Assembly (NCBI RefSeq): GCF_020860705.1
Contig: NZ_JAJBTT010000043.1
Coordinates: forward strand, 1 to 36,601
DNA length: 36,601 nucleotides
Direction of reading: 5' to 3'
Source of the DNA: Akkermansia sp.
Lineage (GTDB): Bacteria > Verrucomicrobiota > Verrucomicrobiia > Verrucomicrobiales > Akkermansiaceae
The notes beneath the pieces were generated by a model. The model searched no databases. It had not been told where the DNA came from and worked only from the letters and a program-made list of their open reading frames with translations. How positions within the stretch are numbered: the stretch's first letter is position 1; each line of letters begins with the position of its first letter. Position numbers and translations under genes: made by a program. This document shows, piece after piece, positions 33,694 through 36,601 of this stretch.

Positions 33694-34184
33694 GGATGGT
33701 AAATATATGGAAGGAATTGAATTCCGAATGTGCCATAAATACCGGGAATGGGAAATCCTTCTTTCAAGGATGATGTAAAAAAGACGTTTTTCCGGCAAAG
33801 AATCCTGCTCTGTGCGCGGGGAGGAAACTGGGAGAAAGGAGGCTCACCCCCCTGAACGCCGGGCATGAAAAAGGCCCCATTCCTGCCGCAGTGCGGGAAG
33901 GACGGGGCCTGTGGGGTGCATCACCCGGTTGTGCCGATGTTGCATGCCGTTGCTTGGGAATGAAAAGGGTGAGCGTATCGCTGCACCGCGTTCCGAAGGA
34001 TCGGCCCTGCACCGGAGGACATCCGGAGAGTGTTGCGTGGTATCGCCAGCGGTAGCTGCTGTTTCCGTTCCTGGCGACGGGGAAGACCATTCCGTTTCTT
34101 GCGGCTTTCTATTCAGGGAACCTTGACGGGGTCCGCGTGCCGTAGAATCGGGATCATCTTCCCGGTCGTTGTGAGGCGGTCCGG
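33694..34184. other. Intergenic region upstream of GH109
   Basis: 491 bp without a supportable gene. It holds the GH109 leader (33694 to about 33860), a minus-strand terminator (33868-33910) and about 275 bp of G+C-rich, non-coding-looking DNA between that terminator and the stop of the next gene. The latter could be a long 3' UTR or an unrecognised small RNA. Confidence 0.5.
33868..33910 (-). terminator. Rho-independent terminator on the minus strand
   Basis: AGGCCCC (33872-33878) pairs with GGGGCCT (33904-33910), with further pairing inside (TCCTGC/GCGGGA). On the minus strand five Ts follow (33868-33872). It is 275 bp from the nearest upstream stop codon, at 34185. Confidence 0.8.
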
Positions 34185-34790
34185 TTACTGCGCCTTGCCG
34201 GCGGGAAGTGTTGGCGCGGCAAGCTTGGCATAAGCTTCATTCAGCGCCTTGCCCAGTTTAGGGCGGAAAACGGTGGTGGTGGGCAGCTGCGTGCCTTCCA
34301 TGTCACAGGAGCGGAGGATGTCGGGAATGGACGAGGTCAGCGCATGTTTCATGATACTCATGCAGTCTTCCAGGTCCACTCCGTATTTTTCCTCCATCAG
34401 ATGTTCAATACGGTCCGCCATGTGTTCCATCCTTTCAATCTGTTTTTTGGTCAGAATCGGCTGGATGGTCGCGTTCGGGTCGGGGACGTAGCTGGTCAGC
34501 ATTTCAATGGCCCGTTTCAGGTCTTCCGGCAATTCCGTTGTATTGCCGCTGTTGAGGACCTGAGCCAGAACCTGATAGCTGCTGGTGGCGTTTTCGTCGT
34601 AATCATGAATGCCTGAGGCCAGCGCCACGCCTGCGATGCTCTGCACGTAGCGGGCTACTTCCGGGGAATAGTTGCCTTCCACAAAAGTGGAGGGCACGTC
34701 ATCCGCGTAAGCCTGCATGGCGGCCTGGCAGGCGAGGGAACTGATGGTACCCACGCACAGTATCTTGATGATGGACGATATGATTTTCAT
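34185..34790 (-). CDS. Exported protein of unknown function
   Basis: The 201-aa product begins with a signal peptide (M-K-I-I-S-S-I-I-K-I-L-C-V-G-T-I, ending near Y-A-D-D). The mature part is acidic and helical, with a long charged helix (K-K-Q-I-E-R-M-E-H-M-A-D-R-I-E-H-L) that may form a coiled coil, and two Cys in the second half. I recognise no family. The ATG at 34790 follows a CGGAG Shine-Dalgarno by 8 bases and starts the signal peptide; upstream codons to 34940 would bury it. It is downstream of the helicase gene on the same strand with a gap of 112 bp. Confidence 0.7.
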   Translation of the reverse strand: MKIISSIIKILCVGTISSLACQAAMQAYADDVPSTFVEGNYSPEVARYVQSIAGVALASGIHDYDENATSSYQVLAQVLNSGNTTELPEDLKRAIEMLTSYVPDPNATIQPILTKKQIERMEHMADRIEHLMEEKYGVDLEDCMSIMKHALTSSIPDILRSCDMEGTQLPTTTVFRPKLGKALNEAYAKLAAPTLPAGKAQ

Positions 34791-34902
34791 GATTGAAACT
34801 CCGGTTGAAGTTTCCCGGCTGGAACGGTCCGGCAAACCGTTTGTAGCAAGTGAGACAGTATTGCCCCTGATTTCGTTCAAAAGTTTTTTTGAATGATTAA
34901 AA

Positions 34903-36192
34903 TCATGCTCCCATATGGCTTCCCTGCCTTCCGGATGCATGGCTCCTTCCGTACCCTTTCCGCGGGCCTCTGCGGGATGCGGAACGGTTTTCCTGGGCGG
35001 AATTTCTCCTTTCCCTCTGCGTGCCGGGAACCGTCAGCAGTTCCCGGGGGAATTCCTCACTGGAGGGGTGCACGGGAAGGACGCGCCCCAGAAGCTTGTG
35101 AATGCCTTTGGCCTTGCCCGTTTCATCCGGAGTGCACAGGGCAATGGCTTGTCCTGCCGCGCCTGCCCGCGCCGTGCGGCCGATGCGGTGAACATAGACC
35201 TCCGGTTCTTCCGGCAGGTCGTAATTGATGACCAGCTGTACGTCTTTCACGTCAATGCCGCGGGCGGCAATGTCCGTGGCGACGAGGATGGGCGTTTCCC
35301 CGGAGCGGAATTCCCGGAGCATGCGTTCACGCGTTCCCTGGCTTTTATCCCCGTGGATGGCGGAGGCCGGGTAATCCTTTCCGGTCAGGAAGGAGGCCAG
35401 GCGGTTGGCGCCATGCTTGGTCCGGGTGAAGATGAGGGTGCGTCCCGGCTGTTCCTGCTGTTCCAGCAGATCCAGGGTGACGGGCCTTTTCTCCGCCTGG
35501 GTGGACACCATGCAGAGGGACTGCTCCACTCTGTCCGCCGTAGCGGCCGGGGGAGTGACCATCACCGTTTCCGGTTCATGCAGCAGGGACTGGGCCAGCT
35601 GCCGGATGTTGTCCGGCATGGTGGCGGAAAACATCTGGGTGTGGCGTTCCTGCGGGATTTTGGAGACGATTTTTTTCAGGGCCGGAGCAAATCCCATGTC
35701 CAGCATGTGGTCCGCTTCGTCCAGAATCAGGGTTTCCACAGCGCGCAGGCTGACGGTCTGGCGTTCCAGATGGTCAATCAGCCTTCCGGGCGTGGCTACC
35801 AGAATATCCAGGCCGCCGGCCAGCTTCTTGAACTGGGGGGCGTATCCCACGCCGCCGAAGATGACGGCGGTGGACAGGTTCAGTCCTTTGGCGTAAGCGC
35901 AGATGTTGTCATGGATCTGGGCGGCCAGTTCCCGGGTGGGGCTCAGGATAAGGGCCCTCACCTGGCGGGCGAGCGGCTTTCTGGGTTGTTCTGAAAATTG
36001 TTGAATGAGGGGCAGGGCGAACGCGGCCGTTTTGCCGGTTCCGGTCTGCGCCAGTCCCATCAGGTCCCTGTTCTGCAGCAGCAGGGGGATGCAGGCCGCC
36101 TGGATGGGGGTGGGTGTCTTGTACTCCAGTTTCTCCAATTGGCGGAGAATGGGAGCCGACAAGCCAAGCTCCCTGAATGTGGTGGATACCAT
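34903..36192 (-). CDS. rhlE: DEAD-box RNA helicase, RhlE type
   Basis: This 429-aa ATP-dependent RNA helicase is likely involved in rRNA or mRNA remodelling. The motifs in order are Phe6 and the Q motif (T-P-I-Q, 28-31), motif I A-Q-T-G-T-G-K-T (48-55), Ia P-T-R-E-L-A (85-90), II D-E-A-D (158-161), III S-A-T (189-191), V A-T-D-I-A-A-R-G-I-D and VI H-R-I-G-R-T-A-R-A-G. A basic Arg/Ser/Gly-rich tail (about 395-429) should add RNA affinity, as in RhlE proteins. The ATG at 36192 gives M-V-S-T-T-F-R-E-L-G-L, the usual beginning; an 81-codon upstream extension does not resemble the family. Confidence 0.92.
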   Translation of the reverse strand: MVSTTFRELGLSAPILRQLEKLEYKTPTPIQAACIPLLLQNRDLMGLAQTGTGKTAAFALPLIQQFSEQPRKPLARQVRALILSPTRELAAQIHDNICAYAKGLNLSTAVIFGGVGYAPQFKKLAGGLDILVATPGRLIDHLERQTVSLRAVETLILDEADHMLDMGFAPALKKIVSKIPQERHTQMFSATMPDNIRQLAQSLLHEPETVMVTPPAATADRVEQSLCMVSTQAEKRPVTLDLLEQQEQPGRTLIFTRTKHGANRLASFLTGKDYPASAIHGDKSQGTRERMLREFRSGETPILVATDIAARGIDVKDVQLVINYDLPEEPEVYVHRIGRTARAGAAGQAIALCTPDETGKAKGIHKLLGRVLPVHPSSEEFPRELLTVPGTQRERRNSAQENRSASRRGPRKGYGRSHASGRQGSHMGA

Positions 36193-36601
36193 ATCTATGT
36201 ATTTGTCTGTGAATGCGCCTCGGCTGCAATGAACTGACGGAATCACGACAATCGCGGAACAAAAAGAGTCCGCAGGAGCGATACTGAAAGAATCAATACG
36301 GAGACGCCCGTATTCCGCCAACCGCAAATGACTATCAAAAATCAACAACCAAGCACCATTCGGCGGGAACAGGGCCATAAAAGCACGGCAAAGGACAGCC
36401 GTCAAGAGAAATAAAAACGTTTTGCACGTCATCAATTCTTTTTCAGGTGGTTTCGGAAGGGGGTGGAATACCGTTGCCTGATGGAGTCCCGTTCATGGTA
36501 GTGGTACCCCGGAAATACCTTGTTTCTGCCTCATTTCCGTTTTCTCTTAGTCGGTTCTTGATGGGGCGGCGATCAAACGGCGAATTAAGAATTCGTTGTC
36601 A
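36193..36601. other. Upstream region of rhlE, no gene recognised
   Basis: 409 bp. One minus-strand frame is open through 36435 and in line with the helicase, but its sequence is not helicase-like and probably reflects an untranslated leader. A TTGACG at 36398-36403 and a TTTTAT about 17 bp downstream on the minus strand could be a promoter, which would give a leader of roughly 175 nt. Nothing else is clear. Confidence 0.4.
36581..36595. promoter_or_regulatory. Short palindrome, possible operator
   Basis: CGAATT-AAG-AATTCG is a perfect inverted repeat with a 3-nt spacer near the window edge. It could be a binding site for a dimeric regulator of whatever lies beyond, or chance. Confidence 0.25.

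Noticed and set aside
1..36601. CRISPR array
   Set aside because: No series of regularly spaced identical repeats is present. The only close repeats are the pair near the window start and the A/B island flanks.

Overview
The window reads as a chromosomal segment of Akkermansia or a close relative (Verrucomicrobiota), a mucus-dwelling gut anaerobe. The basis is recognition of protein families, not a database search. A Tat-exported GH109 alpha-N-acetylgalactosaminidase and a secreted GH95 alpha-L-fucosidase lie near an N-acetylhexosamine salvage operon. Other genes are a eukaryote/archaeal-type ProS, an RpoN and many secreted proteins. Shine-Dalgarno sequences are mostly weak, and several genes have a promoter so close to the ATG that a nearly leaderless mRNA is predicted.

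Layout. 1-950: tRNA-Gly(GCC) with its own promoter and terminator, a 36-bp direct repeat and degraded coding sequence. 950-3211 (minus): M50 site-2-protease-like gene and proS. 3315-7076 (plus): an outer-membrane barrel protein, then a three-gene operon (sugar nucleotidyltransferase, NahK-type HexNAc 1-kinase, UDP-sugar 4-epimerase) that should turn GlcNAc/GalNAc into UDP-HexNAc. 7449-9809: a small membrane protein, a doubtful minus-strand ORF and rarA.

9810-19269 is an A+T-rich accessory region between rarA and a thioredoxin-fold gene. It is built from two cassettes stacked head to tail. Cassette 1 (plus strand) holds a secreted beta-propeller protein gene, a small secreted Ig-like gene and a transglutaminase-like gene; all three are damaged (frameshift, lost start codon, frameshift). 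Cassette 2 (minus strand) holds intact versions of the first two, overlapping by 8 bp. At the junction sits the end of one copy of the right flank fused to a roughly 95%-identical but diverged 3' end of rarA, joined at a 7-bp microhomology. The simplest reading is that two alternative alleles of one insertion hotspot have been accreted in tandem.

19362-29346: a secreted thioredoxin-fold protein with SPKS in place of CXXC, an intact transglutaminase/discoidin protein (paralogue of the broken one in cassette 1), MntP, an SGNH hydrolase, RpoN, a YcaD-type MFS transporter, and an M28-peptidase-like lipoprotein that lacks the usual metal ligands, encoded directly behind eboE. 29566-36601: GH95 fucosidase (plus), then GH109, a small exported protein and an RhlE-type DEAD-box helicase (all minus).

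Together the ordinary genes describe mucin glycan removal outside the cytoplasm (GH95, GH109) and cytoplasmic reuse of the released amino sugars. The most unusual part is the rarA hotspot and its secreted propeller/Ig-like/transglutaminase cassette, whose function I do not recognise.
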